This document shows, piece by piece, positions 1 through 8,060 of a DNA stretch of 64,000 bases. Below the pieces are notes generated by a model. That model was given only the letters and a program-made list of their open reading frames with translations. It was not told the DNA's origin and did not search any database. How positions within the stretch are numbered: the stretch's first letter is position 1; each line of letters opens with the position of its first letter. The DNA lies in NCBI RefSeq assembly GCF_008691045.1, contig NZ_VMSO01000011.1, positions 1 to 64,000 of the forward strand, read 5' to 3'. Source of the stretch: Mediterraneibacter catenae (lineage in GTDB: Bacteria > Bacillota > Clostridia > Lachnospirales > Lachnospiraceae). A program made the translations under genes and the position numbers.

Positions 1-184
1 CCTCTGTTATCGTTTCCGCAATCTCCTCCAAATTCTTACCCTCTTCCAGTTTTTCCCAGATAAATCTGCCGGTTTCATTTAATGTAATAATTCCCTGGAA
101 TTTGTCCCCCTGATTTCCTACGGGAATCAGCACATTTTCCCCGGCAATTCTCCTCAGTACAAATTCCTGTTTTATCTTTTCCAT
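1..184 (-). CDS. PqqD-like peptide-binding protein, 3' end outside window
   Basis: Partial gene, 61 codons visible before the window edge. PqqD-family proteins bind the leader of a ribosomal peptide and present it to a radical SAM enzyme. The visible part has the PqqD pattern: a strand with VLIPVG near residue 20, then ITLNETGRFIWEKLEEG and a helix rich in E and I. It closely resembles the PqqD gene at 55393-55674 (VLIPIGEAG, SLNDTCCFLWKLF). The ATG at 184 is preceded by AGGAGG. It lies downstream of candidate precursor C (283-648), the same pairing as at 55 kb, so it probably serves that peptide. A cognate radical SAM gene is expected just beyond the left edge, which is inference. Confidence 0.8.
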   Translation of the reverse strand, partial: MEKIKQEFVLRRIAGENVLIPVGNQGDKFQGIITLNETGRFIWEKLEEGKNLEEIAETITE

Positions 185-210
185 TTTTTCCTCCTGCTCG
201 TGCACTATAT

Positions 211-246
211 AAAACGAAGGAAAACAACCCGACGTCATTTTCCTTC
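211..246 (-). terminator. Hairpin between precursor C and PqqD, probably leaky terminator
   Basis: A 9-bp perfect stem (GAAGGAAAA / TTTTCCTTC, 216-224 with 238-246) and 13-base loop lie just after precursor C. In the transcript it is followed by GTTTTAT. Such hairpins between a peptide gene and its maturation genes often cause partial termination and raise the precursor-to-enzyme ratio. Confidence 0.5.
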
Positions 247-282
247 TTGTATTTCACTTTATTCAACCAACATTATCTTATA

Positions 283-648
283 TTACGAGTTCTGAATCAA
301 AGATGTATCTCCGCTGCAGTCCCAGACATTTCCGCCAAAATTGATCCCGTGTTCATATGGCACAAAAGAACAAATGTCACTTCCCGGAGACCGGTCTGCA
401 TATGCGCTGGTAAAGCAGGCGTCCGGCGTACCGTTTCCGTCGATATCTTTCCCGCCCTCAAAATAATCACTCAGTTTTGCATAAGCATCTGTAACCTGCC
501 ACTCATCATAATACCCTGCACAGCCTGTATGGCTCATTTGTTGAACTACTGTCAATTCATTTACCGGCACTTCACAGTTTGCAGCAATCATCTCGCTTAC
601 TGAAAAATCTTCTACCAGTATTTCCGGCTCTATGTATTTTTTTCTCAT
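283..648 (-). CDS. Candidate modified-peptide precursor C (121 aa)
   Basis: Small soluble protein with no signal peptide or membrane segment. The N-terminus (MRKKYIEPEILVEDF, then SEMIAANC at 18-25) matches the layout of the two precursors near 55 and 57 kb, which have W-E-x-P, V-Q-x-F and FEANEYVAAC ending at a Cys near position 25. The rest is rich in Gly, Asp, Ser and Tyr, with Cys at about 25, 43, 78, 93 and 111, and holds DIDGNGTPD, close to DTNGNGQWD in precursor A. It has its own promoter (769-797) and is followed by a hairpin and a PqqD gene. Leader plus PqqD suggests a ribosomally made, radical SAM-modified peptide. It does not match a RiPP class I can name, and the modification is unknown. 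Confidence 0.6.
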   Translation of the reverse strand: MRKKYIEPEILVEDFSVSEMIAANCEVPVNELTVVQQMSHTGCAGYYDEWQVTDAYAKLSDYFEGGKDIDGNGTPDACFTSAYADRSPGSDICSFVPYEHGINFGGNVWDCSGDTSLIQNS

Positions 649-768
649 TTTATGATACCACCCGTAAAATCAAATGTTTATTGTTTTACTCCGCATAACA
701 CCTGCTTCTCACATATAACAAAAGCAATGCCAAATATTGTGGCTTCTGATAACTAATCTACAAAACAT

Positions 769-797
769 ATTATAAAATATGCTTTTCAATAAAGCAA
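769..797 (-). promoter_or_regulatory. Sigma-A type promoter for precursor C/PqqD
   Basis: TTGCTT (792-797) and TATAAT (769-774) are separated by exactly 17 bases, reading leftwards, about 110 bases before the precursor ATG. A small inverted repeat (TGCTTT / AAAGCA, about 780-796) overlaps the -35 and spacer; it could be an operator or a weak terminator for the glycosyltransferase upstream. Confidence 0.65.
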
Positions 798-858
798 GCT
801 GTTTCCATTCTAATCCAATAGATGTTCACTCATCTCATTTACTCTGATTCTGTATCCT

Positions 859-1947
859 TTAACAGTATTTCTCTATCGGGAACTTTCTTTGATCTCTCAC
901 TCTCCTCACCCATTTCATCTTCAATAACAGCCTTCCCATGCATATCTTACGTCCTTCCCACTTCGCATATCTCACAAACTTCTTCAAACTGTTCTGAAAT
1001 ATCACAAGTTCCTCTCTCTGAGACGGAATCATATATTCGACGGGAAGATTCCGCAGTGTCTCCAGCGCTCCGATACGCTCCAGTTCCCTGTTCAATTCCC
1101 TCAGATTATGACCCTGCTGAACATATAGCTTCGCATACAGGAGCTGCCGGGATACAATCTTCTGGCGGACAAATGCTTTCGCCTGATCCAGTCGGCCCAT
1201 ACTTCCGTATTCTTCCAGCCATTGGTAAGTCCGTATCCACGCCTCGACAAAATCATAGATATGCCGATCCGTATATCTGACAGAACCGGGAGTTGTATTG
1301 TATATATAGAGAGGCTTTGAACGTGTACGAATCCTGACAGCCGCGTACATGGCTTTCATCTTAAACGCTTCATCTTCGTTTAAATGAATATCTTCGTCAA
1401 ACAGGATATGATGGGCGAGGAGCATCTGCCGGCTGTACAGGCACGAAGCAAAATGTCCTGAAATCGGGCACGCCTGCCCTCCTGCAAATACCCCGTCGTG
1501 CATCTTTATATCGATTCCGTATCGATCCCTGTCTACATTTGACGTAAGCGAGGAGCATATGATCATATCATATCTTCCTCTTCTGCATTCCTCAGACAAC
1601 TTTTCATCAAGGGCATCTTCTGCATACACATCATCCGCATCCAGAAACAAGACATATTCGCCGGATGCCCGTCTGATTCCCGCATTGCGTGCCGCAGATG
1701 CGCCTCTGTTGTCCTGATGTATGACAAAGACTGCCGGTTCCTGTCCTGTCTCCCTGTGTTTCTCATCACTGACTGCGCCGGACGCCCCGGCCAGCCGGTC
1801 ACAGATCTGTCCTGTGGAATCTGTCGATCCATCGTCTACGATAATAATCTCTATGTCCTTTATCGGCTGTCTTCTGACAGACTCCACAGCATCTGACAGA
1901 TATTTTTCACAATTATAAGCCGGAATGATCACACTGTAAAACGGCAT
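859..1947 (-). CDS. Glycosyltransferase family 2
   Basis: Inverting GT-A glycosyltransferase, 362 residues, transferring a sugar from a nucleotide donor to the growing glycan on the cytoplasmic side. SVIIPAYNCEKYL at the N-terminus, VDDGSTDSTG near 40 and the metal-binding FLDADD near 100 are the family hallmarks; the C-terminal half is helical and acceptor-specific. An upstream in-frame ATG at 1968 overlaps the previous stop (ATGA) but lacks a Shine-Dalgarno; the ATG at 1947 follows AGGTGG and is preferred. It is the last gene of the long polysaccharide operon. Donor and linkage cannot be told. Confidence 0.88.
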   Translation of the reverse strand: MPFYSVIIPAYNCEKYLSDAVESVRRQPIKDIEIIIVDDGSTDSTGQICDRLAGASGAVSDEKHRETGQEPAVFVIHQDNRGASAARNAGIRRASGEYVLFLDADDVYAEDALDEKLSEECRRGRYDMIICSSLTSNVDRDRYGIDIKMHDGVFAGGQACPISGHFASCLYSRQMLLAHHILFDEDIHLNEDEAFKMKAMYAAVRIRTRSKPLYIYNTTPGSVRYTDRHIYDFVEAWIRTYQWLEEYGSMGRLDQAKAFVRQKIVSRQLLYAKLYVQQGHNLRELNRELERIGALETLRNLPVEYMIPSQREELVIFQNSLKKFVRYAKWEGRKICMGRLLLKMKWVRRVRDQRKFPIEKYC

Positions 1948-1964
1948 ATTCCCACCTGCTTTCT

Positions 1965-2876
1965 TCATTTACGATCTCTGCGATTTCTGAAAATAATATA
2001 GAGATGCAGCAGCACGCCCGGAAGAACTGCCAGCAGCATTCCGCCGCTGAAGAACGGCGCCCTAAGACCCTTTCTGTGCTGCTTTACCGCAAACAGCCAG
2101 GATGATACATAGTGCATACACTGCCTGTAACGGAACCAGAATGGTATATCCGGCATCTGCAGGAACTGAAGCCTCAGCATACCGAAACTGACCGGCGAAT
2201 CTTCATACTGCCGGAAGACGCGCGCCGACATTCCATCCGGCTGATAATCCACGATACACAGCACTCGGTTGATCACAAGGAGCGGTGCTTCCCGGTCCAT
2301 CTGCAGCATGATGTAATATGGATTGAAATTCTTCTCTCCGCTGATTTCCGGCATCGGTAGAAACGGCGCTGATGCGGCTGTACGATATACAACCTTGATA
2401 TCTCCCTGATGCTTATATCGGAATTTCAGATTCATCAGCGAAGCTGTTCTGACCTGTGGAAATCTCCCTCCGCAAATCTTCCCGTCCGGCTCTGCATCCA
2501 GACCGACGAAGCCGCTGATATTAATATTCTTTGATTCACTGTATCGGATCGCACGATAAATAATGTCTACAGCATCATCCGCCAGCCAGTCGTCTGAGTC
2601 AATGCATACCCAGTAGTCCGTCTCCACATGGCTGAGTGCCAGATTGTATGCTGTGTACATGCCTCCGTTTTCTTTCCTGTAAAATTCAATCCGGAAAGCT
2701 GCTGCTCGTTCAAGCCACGGTCTCACCACATCTTCCAAATGATCCGTTGACCCGTCGTCTACAATAATCCAGACAAAATTCTGGTTACTCTGTCTCAGCA
2801 TACTCTCATAACAGTGTACAATGCAGTCCGCCCTGTTATAGACAGGGGTAAATATAGTCAGTCTGCATTCATCCAT
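1965..2876 (-). CDS. Glycosyltransferase family 2 (copy a-left)
   Basis: GT-A transferase of 303 residues. [18 protein letters not shown] and CIDSDDW mark the nucleotide- and metal-binding core, and a hydrophobic C-terminal stretch near 275-295 may hold it at the membrane. It is a close paralogue of the gene at 10349-11296: most residues agree over the whole length, including [31 protein letters not shown] and [12 protein letters not shown]. Its upstream neighbour is the chimeric relic 2880-3632, whose back half is paralogous to 12337-13329, so this pair looks like a segmental duplicate of the rhamnose-side GT pair. Sequence similar enough to suggest the same or a near-identical linkage. Confidence 0.88.
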   Translation of the reverse strand: MDECRLTIFTPVYNRADCIVHCYESMLRQSNQNFVWIIVDDGSTDHLEDVVRPWLERAAAFRIEFYRKENGGMYTAYNLALSHVETDYWVCIDSDDWLADDAVDIIYRAIRYSESKNINISGFVGLDAEPDGKICGGRFPQVRTASLMNLKFRYKHQGDIKVVYRTAASAPFLPMPEISGEKNFNPYYIMLQMDREAPLLVINRVLCIVDYQPDGMSARVFRQYEDSPVSFGMLRLQFLQMPDIPFWFRYRQCMHYVSSWLFAVKQHRKGLRAPFFSGGMLLAVLPGVLLHLYIIFRNRRDRK

Positions 2877-2879
2877 TTC

Positions 2880-3632
2880 TTAAATTCTCCTCAAAAACAG
2901 ATAAAATCTGACCGCAGCACAAGTCAGCTGCAGCCCAAATATACGATGAAAATTCCGAATCATACGGGTTCTTCTGTCAAGCGCGTACTCCAGAAGATAT
3001 CGGTGCTCCCGCAGCATCTGCTTCATCTCTGTCGAAAGATACTGGCTGTATCCCAGACAAATCCCGTACTCAAAGGCAAGCAGGCCGGATACTGCCCGGG
3101 CATTTTCCACCTCATGACGCTTCAGCTTCCCTGCCCAGTCCTGTACCATCCTGGCCTGATATTCCGGCCCCTGCCTGTCATTGCTGACAGAATACCCACG
3201 GTGCTGTCTGTAGGCATAGGAAATCTCATCCAGAAAGCTGATGCTCTTCACATGGCTGAACAGCTGAAGCACCCAGTCAATATCCTCAGCAAATCCGCCT
3301 TCCTGAAATACAATGTGCGAATCCTCGAGAAGAGAACGCCGGACACACTTATTGCAGGAAGACGCCAGCACCTGTCCATCACTGATGAGTGTCTCGTAGA
3401 CCTCTTTCAGGCGGTAAAACTCCTTATCCGACGGGAACGGCCCTTTCCTGTATTTCTTCAGAAGTTTTTCATTCTCCGTATACTTGTCCATATAAAGTTC
3501 CAGGCTGTGTCCGAATGAGTATGCCAGATCATCTATCATCTGAAGATCACCATTATAATCAATATGATCATGCGTCACAATTACAGCATTTATATCATCT
3601 ATCTCCAAATCTCTGAGGTGCATATCTTCCAT
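2880..3632 (-). pseudogene. Chimeric ORF: metallo-beta-lactamase fragment fused to GT2 C-terminal half
   Basis: Open frame of 250 codons made of two unrelated parts. From residue 48 (MDKYTE) to the end it is a paralogue of residues 119 onward of the GT2 at 12337-13329 (KKYRK, DGQVLAS-CNKCVRRS, FQEGG-AEDIDWVLQLF, GLLAFEYGIC). The GT2 catalytic front with its DDGS and DADD motifs is absent. In its place stand about 47 residues with DINAVIVTHDHIDYNGDL, an MBL-fold metal site in which the final His of HxHxDH is Tyr. The joint is near 3491. No ribosome site precedes the ATG, and the MBL part continues upstream past an in-frame TAG (3645-3647). Most likely a non-functional fusion from illegitimate recombination. 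Confidence 0.7.
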
Positions 3633-3800
3633 AAAATTGATACCCTAACCTACGGCAATTCCATATCTATACCATTTCAGGAAAAATCCACCGCCTTTTA
3701 TAGGGCTCTGATAAAAACGATTTTCCAAAGCAGGGTAAAATAGAGTTGATGAACTGAATCCCTTCAAATCATCAGAAAACTCCTTTTCTGGATGCGAAAG
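3633..3800 (-). pseudogene. Upstream part of the metallo-beta-lactamase relic
   Basis: In the same frame as the chimeric ORF, an open stretch reads through to a TAA at 3801-3803, broken only by a TAG at 3645-3647. It encodes a plausible front of an MBL-fold hydrolase: FYPALENRFYQSPIKGGG, FFLKWYRYGIAVG, stop, GINFMEDMHL, leading into THDHID. No start codon or ribosome site is evident, so the N-terminus is also missing. The hydrolase type cannot be told. Confidence 0.5.
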
Positions 3801-3806
3801 TTACGT

Positions 3807-4058
3807 TCAGCAAACCGTGTTTATATGCTTCCACGCCTCTTTCGCCGGAATGCCTTCTTTCTCTTTCAGATGTATTCCGTCTGTCCTCATGTCCATAAAT
3901 GTATTCTTAACCTGATGCACGCAATGCTACAGATTAGAGATATCTTCTCTGCTGAACACTTCATCCGCCGCATTTACTCCGGCAAAATTGGCGAACTGTA
4001 CCGCTTCCACTATCTGACCAGCCGCTGTCTCTTTCATATTCTCCTTATCAGCCATCAT
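3807..4058 (-). pseudogene. Small ORF of unknown function interrupted by TAG
   Basis: An ATG at 4058 (or 4055) preceded by GTGGAG opens 43 codons (MMADKENMKETAAG, VQFANFAGVNAADEVF) ending in TAG at 3927-3929. The same frame then stays open for 39 more codons with soluble, charged sequence (FMDMRTDGIHLKEKEG, AWKHINTVC) to a TGA at 3807. The product is not recognised. It could be a real 43-residue protein or an 82-residue gene with an amber mutation. It lies in the decayed block between the MBL relic and the two short genes upstream. Confidence 0.35.
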
Positions 4059-4071
4059 AAATCATCTCCAC

Positions 4072-4272
4072 TTAGATAAAATAGTTTCTTCTATTCATTT
4101 TCTTCTTGTGGGAAACGAAATCGCCCATCTTTGCGTCGTTATAAATATAATCAGAAACCGGCGTACCGATATATATCATCATGATGTCTTCCACACTGCA
4201 GTTCGTCCCGTCCATTCGGTTTCTAAATGTAACTGCCCTCTCTATCAGGCTGCTTTCTTTCATCACTTCCAT
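4072..4272 (-). CDS. Small hypothetical protein (66 aa) or severed C-terminus
   Basis: 66 residues, charged, no membrane segment, not recognised (MEVMKESSLIERAVTF, CSVEDIMMIYIGTPVSDY). It is in the same frame as the gene just upstream (4276-4650), separated only by a TAG and one Asn codon. Two readings fit: a separate gene, supported by GGAG about nine bases before this ATG, or the tail of a single 192-codon gene broken by TAG. Confidence 0.4.
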   Translation of the reverse strand: MEVMKESSLIERAVTFRNRMDGTNCSVEDIMMIYIGTPVSDYIYNDAKMGDFVSHKKKMNRRNYFI

Positions 4273-4275
4273 ATT

Positions 4276-4650
4276 CTAATACTCCGTTTTCTTGAATTCT
4301 TCCTCTTTTTCTCCTATATGCTTCAACAGTCTGACCGGTTCATCTTTCAGTTTCCCGCTTTCACCGTCGAACACATGGCCCATGTACGTTTCAATCATTT
4401 GGATATAACCGTTATCCGAATTCGATGCATATGAAGAACACTCTCTGTTCCGGCGATCGGCATATTCAACTGCCTGCTCTGCTATCTGTCGCTTCATAAA
4501 CTGCCAAAATCGGGGAAGCGTCTCTTCTCTTTTTTCATTAAGATTTTCTATGAGCTGTGGGGTATCTAAACTCGGATCGTTCCCAGAGGCAAACAGCAAA
4601 GAGGTAAACAGTTTCATAAATTCATCCAGAAACCTATTATCATCTGCCAT
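4276..4650 (-). CDS. Hypothetical protein (124 aa)
   Basis: Soluble, strongly charged, mostly helical protein without recognisable domain (FMKLFTSLLFASGND, RFWQFMKRQIAEQAVEYADR, LLKHIGEKEEEFKKTEY). The ATG at 4650 lacks a clear Shine-Dalgarno, but a plausible promoter lies about 90 bases upstream. Together with 4072-4272, 3807-4058 and the MBL relic it forms a block unlike the polysaccharide genes on both sides, probably the remains of a mobile or defence-type insertion; that origin is inference. Confidence 0.45.
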   Translation of the reverse strand: MADDNRFLDEFMKLFTSLLFASGNDPSLDTPQLIENLNEKREETLPRFWQFMKRQIAEQAVEYADRRNRECSSYASNSDNGYIQMIETYMGHVFDGESGKLKDEPVRLLKHIGEKEEEFKKTEY

Positions 4651-4743
4651 CAGGTAGTTTTATTTACATATAGAGCATTCCATGGCTGTTTTCAGATAAA
4701 TGGCTGCAAAATGGATAAATCAGCTTATTTGGTTTCTGTATAC

Positions 4744-4773
4744 ATTATACTACTGTTAAAGCTACTATGTTAG
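4744..4773 (-). promoter_or_regulatory. Possible promoter before the 4276-4650 gene
   Basis: TATAAT (4744-4749) with CTAACA (4768-4773) 18 bases upstream, reading leftwards. It lies in the 188-base gap after rfbC, which otherwise holds AT-rich sequence and no clear terminator. Confidence 0.4.
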
Positions 4774-4838
4774 GTTTTCAAAGTGCAATTGCCCATTTGT
4801 CAGGCAACTCATTTGCCATTATTTAAGTTCTCTCTCAT

Positions 4839-5432
4839 TTACATAAGTGTACTCCATTGCTGATCCTTCTCACTCATCACCAACTTCGTCCCGTCTTCCA
4901 TCTCATACCCTTCCGTCGACGCTTTTCCGTTGTACTCTCCGATCACTCCCGGCCACTTCACACCGATCTCCGGATCATTCCATGCCAGTCCGCCTTCATC
5001 TCCCGGATGGTAAAAATCTGTACACTTATAGCAAAACTCCGCGATATCACTTAATACGAGGAAGCCATGTGCAAAGCCTTCCGGAATATAAAACTGCTTC
5101 TTATTTTCTTCTGACAGTTCAATTCCAAACCACTTTCTGTACGTCCTGCTTCCCTCCCGCAGATCAACTGCAACATCGAACACTTTGCCACGCATAACTC
5201 GCACCAGTTTCCCCTGGGGAAACTGTTTCTGAAAATGCAGTCCACGGAGTACGCCTTTCGTTGAGCAGGACTGATTATCCTGCACAAAAGTCATCGTAAG
5301 TCCGGCTTCCTCCATATCCTTCTGATTATATGTTTCCATAAAATAGCCGCGGGCATCACCATGAACTGTCGGTGTAATCACACACAGTCCTTCTATTCCG
5401 CCCGCGTTCTTCTCTACTGTAATCTGCCCCAT
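4839..5432 (-). CDS. rfbC: dTDP-4-dehydrorhamnose 3,5-epimerase
   Basis: Third enzyme of dTDP-L-rhamnose synthesis: epimerises dTDP-4-keto-6-deoxyglucose at C3 and C5. Cupin-fold protein of 197 residues, near the usual length. DARGYFMETYN, FVQDNQSCSTKGVLRGLHFQ, the catalytic-His region RGLHFQ and FYIPEGFAHGFLVLSD are characteristic. GAGGAGG precedes the ATG. An 85-base spacer separates it from rfbD. With rfbA, rfbB and rfbD close by, the locus can make rhamnose. Confidence 0.96.
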   Translation of the reverse strand: MGQITVEKNAGGIEGLCVITPTVHGDARGYFMETYNQKDMEEAGLTMTFVQDNQSCSTKGVLRGLHFQKQFPQGKLVRVMRGKVFDVAVDLREGSRTYRKWFGIELSEENKKQFYIPEGFAHGFLVLSDIAEFCYKCTDFYHPGDEGGLAWNDPEIGVKWPGVIGEYNGKASTEGYEMEDGTKLVMSEKDQQWSTLM

Positions 5433-5517
5433 GGCTTATCCTCCTCAAACCGCTCACTGAATATCTAAACTCTGAAAATCACATAATTACAAACCGTATA
5501 ATTGAAATTACAACAGG

Positions 5518-6459
5518 TTATAGTCCGATTTCTTTCAGATATCTTGCAAGCGCATCCTGCCATGCCGGCAGCGGAGTAAATCCGTTTTTAATAAGCTTGC
5601 TTTTATCCAGCCTGCTGTTAAATGGCCGCGCGGCCTTAGAAAGGCCGTACTCTTCAGTTGTAACAGGGATAACTGTCAGATGATCCTTATCATATTCCGG
5701 ATGTCCCAGTTCAGCTGCCTGTCGGAAAATCTCTGCTGCAAAATCATACCAGCTGATATAGCCGCCCTCATTGGTGGCGTGATAATAGCCGTACTTCTCA
5801 GTTTCGATCATATCGACCAGAAGTCGCGCCAGATCGTATGTATAAGTTGGGGTGCCAATCTGATCATTTACAACTGTCAGCCTGTCATGTGTCTTGCCGA
5901 GATTAAGCATCGTTCTGATAAAATTTTTTCCGTTTTTCCCAAACACCCATGCGATCCGGACAATAAAATATCTGTCCAGAAGTTCTGAAACCGCCTGCTC
6001 GCCCTCCAGCTTAGTTCTGCCATATACGTTCAGAGGGCTGTAATTGCGGCAGTCCGGCTGCCAGGGTTCAGTGCCGGTTCCGTCAAAAATGTAATCTGTG
6101 CTGAGATAAACCATCCTGCTTTCTAATTCTCTGCAAGCTTCAGCAATATTTCTCGTCCCGTCCGCGTTCACCCTGTGGACTGTCTCCTGCTTGTCCTCAT
6201 CCTCGGCAAGATCTACCGCTGTCCATGCCGCGCAGTGAATCACCACATCGGGCCTTACTGACTTCAATACATTTCCGACTGAATCTGTATCCGTAATATC
6301 CATCTGCATATATGGCATACTTTCTGCCGCCGTTCCGTCACAGAGCCCACTGTAAACTTCCCTGATATCAGAGCCGATTCCCTCATGACCGCGGTCAGCA
6401 AGCTCATTCATAACATCATGTCCAAGCTGCCCCGCTACTCCCGTAACAAATACTTTCAT
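5518..6459 (-). CDS. rfbD: dTDP-4-dehydrorhamnose reductase
   Basis: Last step of dTDP-L-rhamnose synthesis: NAD(P)H reduction of the 4-keto group. 313 residues, short-chain dehydrogenase fold. FVTGVAGQLGHDV is the N-terminal nucleotide-binding loop; IHCAAWTAVDLAEDE, LSTDYIFDGTG and the catalytic YGRTK (Tyr-x-x-x-Lys) follow; RPFNSRLDKSK closes the protein as in RmlD. It follows rfbB by a dozen bases. Confidence 0.96.
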   Translation of the reverse strand: MKVFVTGVAGQLGHDVMNELADRGHEGIGSDIREVYSGLCDGTAAESMPYMQMDITDTDSVGNVLKSVRPDVVIHCAAWTAVDLAEDEDKQETVHRVNADGTRNIAEACRELESRMVYLSTDYIFDGTGTEPWQPDCRNYSPLNVYGRTKLEGEQAVSELLDRYFIVRIAWVFGKNGKNFIRTMLNLGKTHDRLTVVNDQIGTPTYTYDLARLLVDMIETEKYGYYHATNEGGYISWYDFAAEIFRQAAELGHPEYDKDHLTVIPVTTEEYGLSKAARPFNSRLDKSKLIKNGFTPLPAWQDALARYLKEIGL

Positions 6460-6471
6460 CGTGTACGCCTC

Positions 6472-7491
6472 CTATCGGTTTCCATACATCTTTTCGTAAT
6501 AATTCTGATACTCTCCGGAAATGATAGTCTCCCACCATTCTCTGTTATCAAGATACCATTGAATCGTCTTTTTGATTCCATCTTCAAACTTTGTCTCCGG
6601 CAGCCAGCCCAGCTCATTGTGGATCTTCGTCGGGTCGATCGCATAACGCATATCATGTCCCTTGCGGTCCGCCACATAAGTGATCAGGCTTTCCGGTTTT
6701 CCGAGTTCACGGCAGATGATCTTCACAATATCAATATTTCTCATTTCATTATGACCGCCCACATTATAGACTTCACCGACACGGCCTTCATGAATGATCA
6801 GATCGATCGCTCTGCAGTGGTCCTCTACATAGAGCCAGTCACGGATATTTTCTCCCTTTCCATAAACCGGAAGAGGCTTATCGTTCAGCGCATTGGCAAT
6901 CATCAGGGGAATCAGCTTTTCCGGGAAATGATATGGTCCATAGTTATTGGAACACCTGCTGATCGTCACCGGGAGTCCGTAAGTTCTGTGATATGCAAGA
7001 ACCAGAAGATCCGCAGCAGCTTTCGACGAACTGTACGGGCTGCTCGTGTGGATCGGCGTCTCCTCAGTAAAGAAGAGGTCTGGTCTGTCAAGTGGAAGAT
7101 CCCCGTACACCTCATCTGTAGACACCTGATGGTATCGCTGGATGCCATATTTCCGGCAGGCGTCCATAAGTACAGACGTACCGATAATATTTGTCTCAAG
7201 GAAAATCTGCGGATTATCGATAGACCGGTCTACGTGGCTTTCTGCTGCAAAATTCACCACCATATCCGGCTTTTCTTCCTCGAAAAGCCTGTAAACCGCT
7301 TCCCGATCCGTGATACTTTCTTTTACAAAACGGAAATTCGGTTTGTCCATAATCGGGGCTAATGTGGAAAGATTTCCCGCATAAGTCAGACAGTCCAGGC
7401 AAATGATCCGATAATCCGGATGCCTGTCCATCATATAAAAAATAAAATTTGATCCGATAAATCCGGCGCCGCCGGTGACAATAATATTCAT
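6472..7491 (-). CDS. rfbB: dTDP-glucose 4,6-dehydratase
   Basis: Converts dTDP-glucose to dTDP-4-keto-6-deoxyglucose, the branch point for rhamnose and for the 3-amino sugar made by the FdtA/DegT pair at 24-26 kb. 339 residues, extended SDR. MNIIVTGGAGFIGSNF binds NAD; STDEVYGDL, YSSSKAAADLLV (Tyr-x-x-x-Lys), RCSNNYGPYHFPEKLIP and GENIRDWLYVEDHC are family signatures. The ATG at 7491 is preceded by GGAGG and starts exactly at the Rossmann strand; an upstream TTG is less likely. Confidence 0.97.
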   Translation of the reverse strand: MNIIVTGGAGFIGSNFIFYMMDRHPDYRIICLDCLTYAGNLSTLAPIMDKPNFRFVKESITDREAVYRLFEEEKPDMVVNFAAESHVDRSIDNPQIFLETNIIGTSVLMDACRKYGIQRYHQVSTDEVYGDLPLDRPDLFFTEETPIHTSSPYSSSKAAADLLVLAYHRTYGLPVTISRCSNNYGPYHFPEKLIPLMIANALNDKPLPVYGKGENIRDWLYVEDHCRAIDLIIHEGRVGEVYNVGGHNEMRNIDIVKIICRELGKPESLITYVADRKGHDMRYAIDPTKIHNELGWLPETKFEDGIKKTIQWYLDNREWWETIISGEYQNYYEKMYGNR

Positions 7492-7517
7492 CTTATATTT
7501 CCTCCGCAATTTATAGC

Positions 7518-8060
7518 TTATTTTACCACAGGAAGGTCTGTGTCTCTTTCAATCAGCTGGATACTTGCCACTTTCAGATTTCCTCTATATGAATTTCTCA
7601 GTTTGTTCTGCAGTTTTACATAGGCAGGACTTGCATTGAGTTTTGGAACGGCAGATGCGACAATAATACGTCCATACACTTTTGAACACTTCCTGAAAAA
7701 GCCACTAAATAACATCAGCGTGCTGTCAATCTGCTGTATTGCCTTGGCAACATCTACGCCTTTCAACTCTGTAAGAACCGCTGTAGGCTTATCTGTATCA
7801 ATCACATACAAATAATCGCACTTCGCCACACCTTCCGGCACTTTTGCATCTACATGAACGATTCCTCCATCCATTCTGTAAGAAACAACGTGCTTTCCCA
7901 TTGTATTCTCAAGAATATATTTCTTTTTCTTTTCTTCGCATTTTACGTACATCCGGGTATCGGAAAATTCAATACAGTTTTCTTTCCGATTATCACACTT
8001 ATCCGGAGACTGGCCCTTTATGGTCCTCTTCACGCATGCTTCAAGCTTACCACAAATCAT
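7518..8060 (-). CDS. Small PD-(D/E)xK nuclease-like partner of the ATPase
   Basis: 180 residues, not assigned to a named family. The middle has the shape of a restriction-type nuclease core: hydrophobic strand CDYLYVIDTD (Asp82), then AVLTELKG (Glu98-x-Lys100) and a helix KAIQQIDSTL with Gln residues, as in many PD-(D/E)xK nucleases. Its ATG overlaps the ATPase stop codon (ATGA at 8057-8060), so the two are translationally coupled. A coupled ATPase plus small nuclease is the layout of several anti-phage systems. The nuclease call rests on the D...ExK pattern only. Confidence 0.5.
   Translation of the reverse strand: MICGKLEACVKRTIKGQSPDKCDNRKENCIEFSDTRMYVKCEEKKKKYILENTMGKHVVSYRMDGGIVHVDAKVPEGVAKCDYLYVIDTDKPTAVLTELKGVDVAKAIQQIDSTLMLFSGFFRKCSKVYGRIIVASAVPKLNASPAYVKLQNKLRNSYRGNLKVASIQLIERDTDLPVVK

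Noticed and set aside
769-797. Inverted repeat near 780-796 as a definite terminator for the upstream glycosyltransferase
   Set aside because: The stem is only six bp and overlaps a well-spaced promoter; it was noted only as a possible weak terminator or operator.
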